NCBI GenBank assembly: GCA_018806915.1
Contig: JAGKQI010000049.1
Coordinates: forward strand, 992,001-1,056,000
Direction: 5' to 3'
Length of the DNA stretch: 64,000 nucleotides
Source of the DNA: Phytophthora colocasiae
Lineage: Eukaryota; Oomycota; Peronosporomycetes; Peronosporales; Peronosporaceae
Within the stretch, counting starts at the first letter, position 1; each line of letters starts with the position of its first letter. Below the pieces are notes generated by a model. That model was not told where the DNA came from, ran no database searches, and saw nothing but the letters and a program-made list of their open reading frames with translations. Shown one piece after another: positions 22,497-33,432 of the stretch. The position numbers and the translations under genes are program-made.

Positions 22497-22721
22497 ATGA
22501 AGAAGGGTCAAGTGGTCATCTTGGGCTTCGGCGTGACGCTGGTGGGTGTAGCGGGCGCGTTAGGCATCTACCTGCCTCGATACAGTACTATGGCACAGAA
22601 GGGTCGTGAACGCACATCGAGATATCGCGAAGCAGTGGAGAAGGGCGAGGCTGAGCCTGTTGCGGACAAGCCGTCGTCCTCCATGTGGAAAAACATGGAC
22701 AAGAAGCGTCGTGGTGACTAG
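22497..22721 (+). CDS. Small single-pass membrane protein, unknown function
   Basis: 74 residues. Residues 5-26 (QVVILGFGVTLVGVAGALGIYL) form one hydrophobic segment, followed by a short tail rich in Lys, Arg and Glu that ends in KKRRGD. The layout (very short N-terminus, one helix, charged tail) is like small inner-membrane or assembly proteins of mitochondria, but no family is recognised. The ATG at 22497 is chosen because an earlier in-frame ATG at 22434 lies within the promoter minisatellite. Confidence 0.6.
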   Translation: MKKGQVVILGFGVTLVGVAGALGIYLPRYSTMAQKGRERTSRYREAVEKGEAEPVADKPSSSMWKNMDKKRRGD

Positions 22722-23057
22722 AGAGCGAGCAAGATCATGTGGACCAAATCACATCATAATAAAGTTGTTTTTGTTCAGGTTTTGGTGCTGCTGGGATCGA
22801 TGGAGCGCACTTTTGCGATTACTCGTTTGGGCAGTGCGGCCAGTTCACTATTTGGTACATATCGTCCACCCTGCAGGATCTGGATCATTATTGTGAGGAT
22901 ATTTTGTGGATGGGTGTACAGAATAATGTGTATGCAAGACGTACCATGCCAACTTTAAGCACACAGTCGCAGTGAGCGAGTTTACCGACTGAAGGGAGGC
23001 AAAGTGTGGCTGCAGTGCATATTTTCTTGCCGAAATACGTCATGGAGCCACTAGGAC
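22722..23057. other. Intergenic region, no feature recognised
   Basis: Short frames on the plus strand (for example from 22800) show no recognisable protein wording. The region holds the 3' ends of the small membrane protein gene and of the convergent nucleotidase fusion gene. Confidence 0.5.
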
Positions 23058-25541
23058 CTAAGAAGAAGAAGGAGGACCGAACGTCTGGGGTGGATACTCG
23101 GGTTCCATGGTAAATCCATCGTTCAAACCACGAAGGTGGCGATTCTTCCTGTCAAACAGAAGCAGAGACGTCAGTTTTTGTTCTGTAAAGAAGGTGGAGA
23201 ACCGTACTGCTTCGGTGGGCTGACCCAAGTTCTGGATCTCCTTCACAATTGCTATTAGATCCCACGTTGAGGTGAAACTAGCTGGTAGCAGAATATCCTG
23301 CATCAAATGGTCGCCGAAGTAGCAGATTCGCTGAAAAGGGGTGAACAAAAAGTTAGGGAGTGGGCCATGACACAGATTTCAAAGCGAGACACACCTGATC
23401 CTTCTCGGTTGTTATTTGGGAGGACGTTGGCCTTCGAACGTTCTCATTGAAGAAACTCATCAGGGTCCTGACGTTACCGTGCGCATATACTTTCCGACGA
23501 CTCAGCACTCCAACTATGTGTTTTTGGACTCGGTTGTCACCTGTTACATGCTCGACGTCGAGTTCCTAGTCCAAAACCTGTTAGTTGTGAAGAAACAAGT
23601 CAATCCGCGGGCAAACGTACCGAGAAAAGAGTGTCGTTGAACTCGTCAAAGAAGACCTCCTTATTGGCTTCTGTGACGACGAGGTCGAAGTAATTAATCC
23701 AGTTTCGGCCGATTGCGAACTGCATCACTGTGTTACAATGCGTCCACGAGCCGTTCGTGAGAATAAAAAGCTGCTTGCCAAGATTGGTCTTGAGAACCTC
23801 CAGCAACGTTACGATATCTGCGTTTGGTTGGATCAAAAGATCAGGAGAAGTGGTGATCGTCTTCCAGAATGAACCAGCGTAAAAGGATCTCGCCGCTTTG
23901 AGTGCAAATCGACTCAGTGACACATACACAACCTTGTTGGCGAGGAACGGGTCATTTGGATTTCCTGGTGGTTCCTCTTGAACATCAGGAACGAGATACA
24001 GCGCTCCCATCTCTTCCATACTTACCATTCCCGAGTCGAACGCGTCAACGAGCCAAGCATACAGTGGGGCGTAAATAATGTCGGCAGCAGTGTAGAGATG
24101 AATCAACTTGGACGAACCACCGAGTATGCCTGAAACAGGCGTATCATCGCTGACAACCGTGTTGCCGTAAAGTACACTGATGCTAAAGTGTGAGATCTCG
24201 TGAGACCCATGGTAGGCTCGTTGAATGGAGCCATCTTCTCCCAAATGAAGGAAATTTCCACGTGCAGTATCAACAACAACTCCTCGTTGGGCTATTGAAG
24301 GTAGCCATGCACCTCCTGGAATGCTTTGAAGGCCGGCAAACTTTTTCTGGAGCTCCTTAACTGCTTGGGAAAAGCTGTGATGCAGTAGATACGGCAAGCG
24401 ATACTCGACAAGCGTGTGGTCTACGTCGAAGCCAATCCATGAATATCGTGAATGGTGGAAGATGTCACGGTACTGTTGATTCTGAAGTGGTTCGTAAATT
24501 TCTCTTTGACGGGATACAGTGACGGCCTTCAGTCTCATTCGCGATGTAATCTCCGTGTACAAGTCCAGGAAGGCCTGTGTGTGCACATTCACACATTTTG
24601 TCCAGAAAACTTCAATCTTGTCGTTCGGTAACCAGTCGGAATGTGGTTGTTTGATACAAGCAACGAACTCTTGGACTGAAGTTGTCTCCAGTAAAGCTTC
24701 CTTTCGCCACGCTAAGTACGCCAACATGGCAGATACGAGAGAAACGCAGCCTCGGACGAGAATCAGATCCAAAAAGCGTACACGAAGTACCAGCGGAAGT
24801 GAATCCGAGATGAAAACCTGGAACAGTATCCAGACTACGTATCGGTCGACACCAATTGCCAGAATGTGTTTGTACATGCTTGGATCTCGAGTTTGAATGC
24901 AGGATTCCAAAATGTCGGTGTATATGGCGTAGGATGGTGGTCCAGTGGGGATACAGGGACGGCGGTTGGAAGGAACCTGCTCACGATAAAGAATAAAGGA
25001 CAAGACTTTACTGGCCTCTACATTCAGACGGAGCTCCGATGCAATGATGAGTGTTAATTGTTCAATCTGCAGGAAAAATGTAAGTAAAATATACAGAGGA
25101 TCATGACATTATAGGCTGCATACGATGGTTTCGTTGAACAAGTTGATTCTGATGGGAAGCCCAGCAATCATTGCCTCGATGATTTCGGGGACGCGGCTTT
25201 CAAGAGAAGGCAAGGCATACGTTTGGTCATCTTCAGTGAGGCCCTTAACAGTGGACTGAGAGGTCAGAGTCATGTGCCGCGTCGAGAACTCGAAGTTCTA
25301 TGATTCAAACGCGGGACGTTAGCTCTGTTTCGTCCGAAATGAGGCTTTTGTCATAACATACCTGGCCAACAATGCTCTTGGATTTCTTATGCACCTCAGC
25401 CTCCACAATCTCCAGCCAGATCTTCCGTCTACGAACAGCAAATGACAACCCTTGACGAACTGAAATGGAGATGTTGTGCGCGCTCATCCCTCGCCAAATG
25501 ATGAGATCATCATTTAGGCTTCTGCGCTTGGACAACATCAT
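23058..25541 (-). CDS. Fusion of TBC-like (Rab-GAP) domain and cN-II-type 5'-nucleotidase
   Basis: Five exons: 25541-25362, 25297-25124, 25066-23621, 23565-23395, 23330-23058; introns 55 to 64 nt, all phase 0; 747 residues. The N-terminal 270 residues read as a helical TBC-type domain (VRQGLSFAVRRRKIWLEI at the start; later an LF..F...LPL.LR..FLDLIL..G block), although the arginine-finger motif is not evident. From about residue 310 the protein is a HAD-fold nucleotidase of the NT5DC/cN-II group: motif I is IGFDVDHTLVEY, motif II LFILTNGSW and motif IV CYFGDHLMQDI. These enzymes hydrolyse purine nucleotides, and DxDxT carries the nucleophile aspartate. The TBC part is weaker evidence than the nucleotidase part. 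No Rab specificity or substrate can be read from sequence. Confidence 0.83.
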
Positions 25542-25606
25542 TTACGGTCTGGTGGTCGCGTTAGTGTACTCTCGGGACATTAATAATACACATATTTTAA
25601 ATAGCG

Positions 25607-26868
25607 CTAGTTACTGTACCTGGTTGAGGAGCTTATTCCATTGCCACTGCTGCCGGTTCCAGATAGGTGTCGAATCAAACGATTCAACGCCTGCGTCTGA
25701 GCATTTATGGCCTGCGCCTGAGCGTGAACTGCTTGTGTAAGTTCTTTTACAGAGTCCACAATCTCCCTGGCTTGGTCGCTGTCCCTGTTAGCACCTTGGG
25801 GCTTGGACAGTCTCAGCGACGCAGCAATGTTATCGAGGCCTGAACCGATAGCTTGCAGGCCATTCTCCATCCCTGACTCTTCCTTCTTCCTTTTCCCTCT
25901 GTGACGTTTCCTGTCGTGGATACTCTCATTGCCACTGTGATCATCTTGGTCTTCATGCCCCACCTGCTCGGCTTCCGACATCTCCAGCTCTTCCCTGTGT
26001 CTCTTTCCTCTTTGGCGCCTCAAAGTCTCGCTGATCCCAACGCCAATATTGCCACTTTGATCTCCACGATCCACCCGCTCGGCCATCTCCAGCCCTTCCC
26101 TGTTTCTTTTGCCTCTTTGGTGTTTCAAGCTATCGCTGCCTTGGTTGTTCTCATTGCCACTATGAATGTCTTGGTCCCCACGCTCCACCTGTTTGGCAGC
26201 TTTCTCCTCGATCTCCTGATCTTCTTCGGAATCGCTCGAGTAAAAAGGGTCCACAGTAGACCCCCCACCCATTTTAGCAGGATCTCCCCATGCATCACAC
26301 ATAGCTTTGTAGCACTTCGGACGTCTCTTATCGGTAGATGGTTCCTGAGGAACCTGGTACGCAATAAATTGTTTTTGCATGTGCTTTATCTAATCGACAA
26401 CAACACAATGAAGTTAGAATAGAAATCTTGCACACTGCAGCAAAACAGTACCTTCGACTTGCACTGGACTGGGTCGACCTTAAGACCACTAACACGACAG
26501 ACTTCCGCTGCTAACAGCCTCCACGCAGCTGCGAGCTGTTTCGAGCTTTTGGAGCCCTGGAAATGGTCCAGCATAGTGTCAAAGCGGAGACGAAGCAGCG
26601 TGTCTCCAGCTTTTGTCGTCCAGCCAAAAGCTGGAGATGTCCTCTTCCCGGACTCTTCTTCAGCTCGGGACGCGGTCTGAGCACTTGTAGATGGACTGAT
26701 TGAAGGCGGCGCATGTAGAGAAGCTCCACTCAATACGTTCCGGGCTTGGGCTAACGCTGCCAGCCCAGGAGTTCGCTCGAGAGAAGCCGTCGTTCGCTCC
26801 ATTAAAAGCTCTTTAGATTCAAAGTGACGTTCCGTCGAATTGACTTGAAGTTTGTATGGTATTGACAT
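25607..26868 (-). CDS. Myb/SANT (trihelix)-like protein with charged repeats
   Basis: Two exons: 26868-26452 and 26389-25607, intron 62 nt, phase 0; 399 residues. A helical module at about residues 75-165, with spaced tryptophans (FGWTTKAGDTLLRLRF, AAAWRLLAAEV, YKAMCDAWGDP), is typical of the Myb/SANT-like DNA-binding domains that are abundant in oomycetes. The middle (about 185-310) contains three to four degenerate repeats with the core LKHQRGKRNREGLEM, alternating acidic and basic residues, probably nuclear localisation signals. The C-terminal helix is Gln/Ala-rich (AVHAQAQAINAQTQALNRL), suitable for coiled-coil dimerisation. The ATG at 26868 is the first in frame. Target genes are unknown; such proteins are also derived from transposons. 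Confidence 0.75.
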
Positions 26869-26918
26869 TGGATACACCCAACTCGAGATGGAGATCTCTA
26901 CTTAGGTGTTCTAGTTGC

Positions 26919-28217
26919 TTAAAACGTGGCAGCTTCCTCCTTCAAGTCGCCGTCAGACCAAAAGAAGCCTAACTCTTCCAGATGCGCGCGGTCAATTGCG
27001 ATAAAGTCCGCAAACCGCTTCCGTGGCTTTTTATTCGCGACGAACTCCCCCAATCGAAGTCCATGCGATTCGTTTGGCCACGGATATTCTGCTGGCACTA
27101 CAAAGCGTGCAGGGATGTTGGCATTACCATGCACTTGCACATACGTCTCTAGTGCTGGCAGAAACCCGTGCTGCCACTTTGTTGCATTCGCGTTACATAC
27201 AAACCCGATGTCCTCGAGTTTCTCGTAGTCCTGGAAAACTTGTAAGAAGTAGTCACCTCGGTTCCGGATATTCCGCGCAATAAAGCCAAGTCCCATACCC
27301 CATAGCTCCTGAGGCCATGATTCCTCTTCTGGCACAACGAACGAGACGGGGATGTCGCAGTGACCGTGGATACGATGGTAAGACTGAAGAGCTGGCAGTA
27401 CAATTTCTTGCCATTTCTGCTCGAAATCGCTCAGATTGAAGCCTAATTGTTTCAGCTCGTCCCCGTCACGCTCCACAAACTCTGAGTACGCCGAGGCAGC
27501 TCGAATACTGTTGACAATACTTCCCAAACGGCATCCCTGTAGCTCGCTCGGCCAATTTTCTGGAATATTTTTCTCGTCGTCACCCCCTGCTCCTGCTACG
27601 AAGCTCTGCGGAACTCTGCAGTGGCCGTAAAGTTCTCGGTAGCGTCGTAAACCAGGCATGATGACCACATCCCAATTATACTCTATCACCACCCAAACGA
27701 ATCCAATGTCCTCGAGGTTCTGCACCTGGTAATTGGACAACGTTTCTCGGTTTCGACGCAGAACGTTTACTTGAACGCCTAATTTCAGTCCCCAAGTGGG
27801 CTTCGGCCATCGTAAATCTCCTTTGGGTACCTCAAAGCTGCGGGACACCAGCATATGACCTTCAATCTGCTTGAACGTCTTCAAAGCGGCAAGCGTCACC
27901 TCAGTCCACTGGAAATGTCTCCAATCGCGGATGTCTGGGAACCCGACGGCGTCCAATTGGTGGCGAACACTTTGCAAATCTGGGGAGCTTTTAGTGGTCG
28001 AAAGCTCGATAAACGCACCGAGTTGTCGCCCTAAATTGAGGCCTCGGGTCTCCTCTGGCCACAAATTGTCTCTCGAGTTGTCCGTGGGCACCTGGAACGT
28101 GTAAGGCACCAGAAAATGGCCATTCTGCTCGTGGAAAACTTGCAGAGCTGTTGCCAGTGACGCAAAGCGCTTGGGCTTTCGTCTGGAGCTTAGGAATCGC
28201 CGTGCCCCGATGAGCAT
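26919..28217 (-). CDS. Protein with five helicase-associated (HA) domain repeats
   Basis: Single exon, 432 residues from the ATG at 28217. Five tandem modules of about 75 residues each have the core W-P-x5-G-x2-L-G followed by a terminal LexIGF (for example WPKPTWGLKLG, WPSELQGCRLG, WPQELWGMGLG, WPNESHGLRLG). Each begins with a helix ending in a G-H/G-N and P motif (HGHCDIPVSFVVP). This is the helicase-associated domain, here without any helicase. The N-terminus (MLIGARRFLSSRRKPKRF) is strongly basic and fits a mitochondrial presequence. Nucleic-acid binding in mitochondria is a reasonable guess; the family is expanded in stramenopiles. Confidence 0.85.
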   Translation of the reverse strand: MLIGARRFLSSRRKPKRFASLATALQVFHEQNGHFLVPYTFQVPTDNSRDNLWPEETRGLNLGRQLGAFIELSTTKSSPDLQSVRHQLDAVGFPDIRDWRHFQWTEVTLAALKTFKQIEGHMLVSRSFEVPKGDLRWPKPTWGLKLGVQVNVLRRNRETLSNYQVQNLEDIGFVWVVIEYNWDVVIMPGLRRYRELYGHCRVPQSFVAGAGGDDEKNIPENWPSELQGCRLGSIVNSIRAASAYSEFVERDGDELKQLGFNLSDFEQKWQEIVLPALQSYHRIHGHCDIPVSFVVPEEESWPQELWGMGLGFIARNIRNRGDYFLQVFQDYEKLEDIGFVCNANATKWQHGFLPALETYVQVHGNANIPARFVVPAEYPWPNESHGLRLGEFVANKKPRKRFADFIAIDRAHLEELGFFWSDGDLKEEAATF

Positions 28218-28328
28218 CTGCACACTACGTATGTCGACCGTCGATTTCAAAAATGTTCATAATATTGTATTTATTGTGATTAGATAAAATATATTGTATG
28301 CGATATTGTAATATTGTAATTGGTGAAA
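28218..28328. promoter_or_regulatory. Divergent AT-rich promoter region
   Basis: The 111 bp between the HA-repeat gene and the TMEM242-like gene include several copies of the word ATATTGTA (about 28260-28315). The tract is strikingly AT-rich compared with its neighbours and must hold both promoters. Confidence 0.5.
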
Positions 28329-28973
28329 ATGGGCGGCGCAGGCGAGAGCGAAGAAGTAGAGCAGCGCGCTGTCAACGTGGTGTCCGCGGTAGTGTCCACT
28401 GTCGCTGCAGTGTTCCTAGGCGGAGGTACATTTCAGTATTGCCTGTGTGTGTTTGTTGTTAGTATTGCTGAAATCCTATTGTGATATTGTACTGTAGGCT
28501 TCTACTATGGCATGACCAAACAGAAGAAGGCGCTGGAAGAGGAGGAAAAAAGTCAAGACCGATCAAAGAGCAGCAAAAAGGAGTTTAAACCAAAGAACTC
28601 TACTTTATTCGAGCGGAAATTAGCCCTGGACAAGCCTTTACCACCTAGCACAGCAGCCTGGAAGGCGTTAATGGGCGTCACGTTCGTGTCTGTCGCTGGT
28701 TGTTGTGTGCTGGTGGGTGGAGCTGCGGCTGCACTTGGAGTCACCAATGTAAAACACTACTTGTGCTGCTCAAGACTGGAGATTTACTGATAACTTTATT
28801 GTACAATTTTTAAGATGACGGAGCTTCGCCAGCATTTACAGAAGACTCCACAGTCGAAGAAGAAGATTCAGGAGCAGAAACTTGACTTTGAAGCACTGGG
28901 AGAGGCCAAGAAGGAGATTTTAGACGCTATTTCAGATGAGGTGAAGCAAGACGAGCTGAAAGGGGACAAGTAA
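28329..28973 (+). CDS. TMEM242: TMEM242-like mitochondrial membrane protein
   Basis: Three exons: 28329-28425, 28498-28748, 28815-28973; introns 72 and 66 nt; phases 1 and 0; 168 residues. Two hydrophobic helices (about 20-42, VVSAVVSTVAAVFLGGGFYYG, split by the first intron, and about 90-114, ALMGVTFVSVAGCCVLVGG) are joined by a basic loop. They are followed by an amphipathic tail beginning TELRQHLQKTPQSKKK. This two-helix layout and the tail fit TMEM242, an assembly factor for the ATP synthase c-ring in the mitochondrial inner membrane. Assignment rests on pattern and size, since the family is short and variable. The stop is 28 bp from the convergent neighbour's stop. Confidence 0.7.
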
Positions 28974-29001
28974 ATCAAGTTGGACTCAATTATTGGGCTA
29001 C

Positions 29002-30660
29002 CTAGGGATTTCCTGAATTCTGCGTTATTGGACCTCCTAGAGATTTCCTGATCATGCTAACGATGCCTGTACACGGTCTCTCAAGACACGGCTTGACTCT
29101 GCTTCCGTTGACTTTTCCAATGATGATCATATCCTGTCGAGGAATCGATAACCAGCGCAGTTTGTGCATGACGAGGTAGTGGGCACCGTCTTCTTCCTCC
29201 ATGAGCATCACGCCGAAGGACTTGAGTGTTTCCATGGGGTAGCAGAGATCCCCACCTTGCCACACGTATCCACCCAGAAAAGTCATCTTGGCTCGGATTC
29301 CAAGTGCAGTGTCAACTGAACACGGCGTGGAAAACAAATGCAGTGAACCAAATGTACATTGCACAGTGATCAGAGCGCCTGCAGCTCTAATGGACGTGAT
29401 GGTACCTACAATCCCCAACACAATGATACCATGGCCCACCAGGCTCCAAGCATAGTACGAGACTGCCTCTGCTACAGGTTGCGTTTGTTTTAAACTGGAT
29501 TGGTTCAACAACGTCAGGTAAAACTGCATGCCTGCTGCGCAGCAAAACTCGCCTATCAATGCCGTCTCGTAGTTGAAGAGAAGGCGCTTAATCAGACAGC
29601 GATATTTTTCACGGAGCCAATTCATGCTTTCGACCATTTCAAAGAGAATAGAGAGCACTCCGGAGAGATTGTAGCCCAGAGAAATGTACTGCACCTTGGC
29701 GACGAATCCGTCCTGTGCAATAAGCATGAAGAGGTCACCCATAAGACCTTCAACCAGCAGATACAGTAACACTAGTCGATGGTAGTTTCTTGACCCGTGT
29801 GCAGACAATCGAAGACTCTCCTGAACGTAAACGACGGCGTATTTAAACGGGATCTTCTCCTTCATAATGTCACACCTTCTTCCATACCGTTTGCATGAAA
29901 TGTAGCTCCTCCGCATCAAGATCGACCTGTAGCAGATCCAAATAGCGCCGAATATCCCATATCAGTAGGATTTCCGGTACGTAGTATCACCTCCATCGTT
30001 TGCTAGATTTGCCCCATTACTGTCGTAAGCTCCTAACCCATTTACTTCCACGTACGAAGTTTTATCCAGAGAGCAGTATGTACCCGACGCTTCTTCATAG
30101 AAAGCGTAGTATCCAATACTTCCATGATAAAAGTAGTGATGGAACGGGTAACTATCTTCCGAGCAGCTTTCAGGAGTAGTAGTGGATGGAGAATGTTTTT
30201 CGGATTTTAGGAGATATGCCCCGTGGATATTATACTGCGGGATAACGAAGTGGCAAAGCCGTCCTTCTGTAGTATCGTAGTAGTGCGTAACACCGATATT
30301 CCACCAGGCCCCAGCTACAACGAGGCCTTCAACCGGACAGAGTTCGAAACGATCGGTAGTGTTTGCTATCGAGCCAGAAGGAACGACCAGATCCAGTGTG
30401 ATTTTGTGTGGAGTGGCGAATTTGCTGTAACTTCGAGCCTGCAGAAGCAACGGCACCAGCCCCACGCACACCCACACAGCCAGCAGCATTCTCCTTGCAA
30501 CAAACGTTTGCTCATTTAATGCTTGAGCTTTGTTGATGAGCATTCCGTTGGAGACGTAGACGCTCGACTTCCTCCTTGATGACATCGACAGTAAACGACC
30601 GACACTCCCTTTTGACTCTTGTCCATCGACCGTGTACTGCTCTTGGTTTGCATTGTACAT
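29002..30660 (-). CDS. Unrecognised multi-pass membrane protein
   Basis: Best model: exon 1 30660-29981 (phase 2), intron 29980-29927 (54 nt), exon 2 29926-29002, 534 residues. The first 60 residues are polar and cytosolic in character, then comes a membrane helix (ARRMLLAVWVCVGLVPLLLQ), a Cys-containing lumenal/extracellular domain of about 150 residues with many aromatic residues, and in exon 2 at least three more hydrophobic segments (LVLLYLLVEGLMGDLFMLI, the AGMQFYLTLL region, LVGHGIIVLGIVGTI). No family is recognised. The junction is the least certain part: the intron is plausible in length and phase, but the first 20 residues of exon 2 look less protein-like than the alternative frame there. 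Confidence 0.65.
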
Positions 30661-30853
30661 GCACTTCGATTAAATGGCGTCCGTATGTAAGATTCAATCA
30701 AGACAGAAAGCAGTTTCTCATTCCAAGTATGAAGTTGTGAGCGAATATAAACAACGTTTCAAGATCCATGCCATTTGCTATTGCTCTTCTCATTACTTCG
30801 AAGCCCATTATCTTTTCTATCGTACCTAAAACATATCTAAAGTGTAAGATCTC

Positions 30854-32731
30854 TCAACGCTGTGGTCGTACTGAGCATTCTCTGAATCGCGCAGGGTTCT
30901 GTCTTTTTGCCTTTTCTTCTCGGTGGTGAGTGAATCTTTGAATGAGTTCTCCTTTTCTCTCGATGATCTTCTCTTGTGCTTGTGCGCGTCTTCTTAGACG
31001 TTGGAAGTTTGCAGAAAGGAAAATTGTCACTTCCTCGATAAAATTCTGTACAAACGCGCAGAGCTGGATTATCTGTTCTGATGTCGTCCCCATCGCCAGT
31101 TCTTGAAGTGCTTTTTCTGCTTGTGTCCAGTGATTCTTGATCGTGTTCTCCTGATCAGTGAAAACAGGATCTGATACAATTCCAGACTCTGAAGACTCAA
31201 GAAGCACTGACGTAGATGTTGATCCCTTTAATCCAACTGGAGCTTCCTGGATAAAAGGTAAAAACCCAGGAGATCCAAGTCCAGTGGCACTTGTATGCGG
31301 ACGTCGGGTTTGAAAAATAGACGACATGATAGCAGGAGTGCGAGATGGTGACGTGGCTCGCGGTTCCACAGCTGTAGCCACAATATTCATTTTCTCTTGA
31401 CAGGTTAAAAGCGTTTTCCATGTCTTGATAACTCCTTCAAGTATCCTCTTGAGTTCATCGGAGAACTCCTGTTGCATTTTGAGTTCTAGCTGCGTTCGCC
31501 AAGCCTTGTATTCTAGTCTTCTTTCAGCTAGCAGAGCCTCCACTTGCTCTTTCAGTTCTAAATTACGACCCGCCTCAGATTTTAGATCTTGCTGATGTCG
31601 ATCAAGCTGCTTTTCTAGCGTTCGGATCGTCAATTGGCTCCGTTCAAGGTCTGCTTTCTGTCGAGTATTGGCAATTGTAAGAGAAACCACAGTTTTTTCT
31701 AGCTTAGCATTCTCACAGCGTAAAATCTCCGTCTGCCGATCAATCTCGATCTGAATATTCCGGCGTTCCAGCTCCGTTTTGGCAATCAGCTTCCTCCACT
31801 TCTCCTTATCATGAGCCATTTCCGATTCTCCTTGAAGCAGACGCTCCACAGCTCGATCTCGTTGATTCTCCACCTCTAGCTGGTTCTGCTTTGCGATTCC
31901 CTGGTCAAGTTGAGCTTCCTTCGCTCGTTCACGAGCCACATTTCGGTCTTGAATGGCTTCATTTCTCAGTCGTAGAGCTTCTTCCTCTCGCTCTCGACAC
32001 TCCTCCTGTATCTGCTGTAGATCAGCGATGATTTTCTCGGCCACTTTCCAGCTTTGTACTGCATTATTCCGAGCAGCTTTCTCGCATTCGAGTTCACTTT
32101 GTAACTGAGCAGCTTGAATGCTCCAGTCATCGCGCTCTTTCGTTAGAGAAGCTGCTGCACTCCGATATCCCTCAATCTGATTGTTCAACTCTCTAAAGTC
32201 TTCAACTACTTGTGCTCGGAGTACAACAAGGCGATCCCGTTCGATACGAAGCTGTTCACGGTCCTGTTTGGCTTGTTTAAGGGATTTTACGGAGTGTTCG
32301 TGCTCCAATTCGCAGTTTTTGAGCTGTTGCTGGGCTAAATCTCGCTGGGAAATGGCGATATCCCGCTCTTGCTCGCACGTGTGTTTGCCCCCATAATGTC
32401 GAAGTTGCTGGCCAATGTCAAAGTGACCCCAGTGCATCGCCAAGTCCAGTGGAGTGTGTCCATTTTTGTTTTTGCTGTTGAGAGAAGCACCTTTTCGAAC
32501 GAGCTCCTCCATTATCGTAGTTCGATTCCACAGTGAGGCAACATGCAGCAACGTATTCCAGCCTTGGTCCTTCAGAGCGACAAGGCTAGCGCCAGCAGCT
32601 TCGAGGTCGTGGAAAATCTGAATAATGTAGCCATCTGTATCATCGGCGTCCCAGACAGCTTCGTTGTCGAATAAATCAATGATCTTCTCTTGAGTAGAGA
32701 GATCCAGCTCACTTTGCTGTCTGGGCGACAT
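30854..32731 (-). CDS. Ankyrin-repeat protein with long coiled coil
   Basis: Single exon, 625 residues. Two to three ankyrin repeats lie at about residues 45-115 (GWNTLLHVASLWNRTTIMEE, GHTPLDLAMHWGHFDIGQQL). They are followed by some 300 residues of nearly unbroken heptad-rich, Glu/Gln/Arg-rich sequence (about 118-425), expected to form a long parallel coiled coil. A Ser/Thr/Pro-rich linker and a short helical C-terminal region follow. No catalytic motif is visible. Structural or scaffolding roles at cytoskeleton or basal body are possible, but nothing in the sequence specifies one. The gene lies 107 bp downstream of the small helical protein gene and is in the same orientation. Confidence 0.82.
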   Translation of the reverse strand: MSPRQQSELDLSTQEKIIDLFDNEAVWDADDTDGYIIQIFHDLEAAGASLVALKDQGWNTLLHVASLWNRTTIMEELVRKGASLNSKNKNGHTPLDLAMHWGHFDIGQQLRHYGGKHTCEQERDIAISQRDLAQQQLKNCELEHEHSVKSLKQAKQDREQLRIERDRLVVLRAQVVEDFRELNNQIEGYRSAAASLTKERDDWSIQAAQLQSELECEKAARNNAVQSWKVAEKIIADLQQIQEECREREEEALRLRNEAIQDRNVARERAKEAQLDQGIAKQNQLEVENQRDRAVERLLQGESEMAHDKEKWRKLIAKTELERRNIQIEIDRQTEILRCENAKLEKTVVSLTIANTRQKADLERSQLTIRTLEKQLDRHQQDLKSEAGRNLELKEQVEALLAERRLEYKAWRTQLELKMQQEFSDELKRILEGVIKTWKTLLTCQEKMNIVATAVEPRATSPSRTPAIMSSIFQTRRPHTSATGLGSPGFLPFIQEAPVGLKGSTSTSVLLESSESGIVSDPVFTDQENTIKNHWTQAEKALQELAMGTTSEQIIQLCAFVQNFIEEVTIFLSANFQRLRRRAQAQEKIIERKGELIQRFTHHREEKAKRQNPARFRECSVRPQR

Positions 32732-32838
32732 CCCTGGTGGATAAATGATAGCACAACGTGAGCTTTTAGAGTCAATAAATAACCAAGATATTCAAACTAG
32801 AAGCTAGCTATATTTATGGTACTTGGTTGCTCTGTTCA

Positions 32839-33290
32839 TCACTGCATGCCTTCCCTCATCATTTGCTGGTGCTCTTGTTTCCACTACAGCAGGTACACCT
32901 CCAATTAGGCACAATATCCCGAATAAATCATGAGTAGTAGCTCCGGTTATGAATACCTGCTCCATAGTTGCCGAAGTGATACCAATCTGAGCTCGGACGT
33001 CGGCGCGGTGCTGGGCAAGCCTCGCCAGTTCTCGCTCGGTGTTCTACTCAAATACTCAATGTGAATTATCCTTGTTCGTCACTTCAATTGTCTGCAAGCT
33101 TTACCTCTCGCATCCTGGCGCACCTGACTCGAAATTCAGCCAAGCGACGGTCTATCAAAGCATGAGCAACATCAAAGAGTTTAGAGTCTTCAACTTTCCA
33201 CGTACCGTGCTCAGTTGCCGCTGGTGGCAATTGTGATTCAGTACCATCAGCTTCTTGTTGATCTCCTTCATGCATCGGGTCGTTCTTCAT
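32839..33290 (-). CDS. Small helical protein, unknown function
   Basis: Three exons: 33290-33105, 33043-32957, 32883-32839; introns 61 and 73 nt, all phase 0; 105 residues. After a polar N-terminus, residues about 40-100 form a charged helix with heptad character (VAHALIDRRLAEFRVRCARM, TERELARLAQHRADVRAQI), ending QQMMREGMQ. It has the look of a small coiled-coil subunit of a larger complex. The third exon is only 15 codons; its acceptor was chosen because it gives an in-frame helical ending. Confidence 0.65.
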
Positions 33291-33432
33291 CGCGTCTTCT
33301 CACGTTCAAGAGTCTCTGGAAATGACTTGAAAAGATCGGTTCAAGTGGTCAAAGGATGCATATTAAAAGGGTTTACTCGCTCCGAAACTCCTGCTCGTCA
33401 TTCACAGCCAAGAGAAGCTCAGCAGGGAAAAC

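Noticed and set aside
30512..30701. Alternative upstream start for the multi-pass membrane protein
   Set aside because: Those frames are in other phases and end before joining the main frame.
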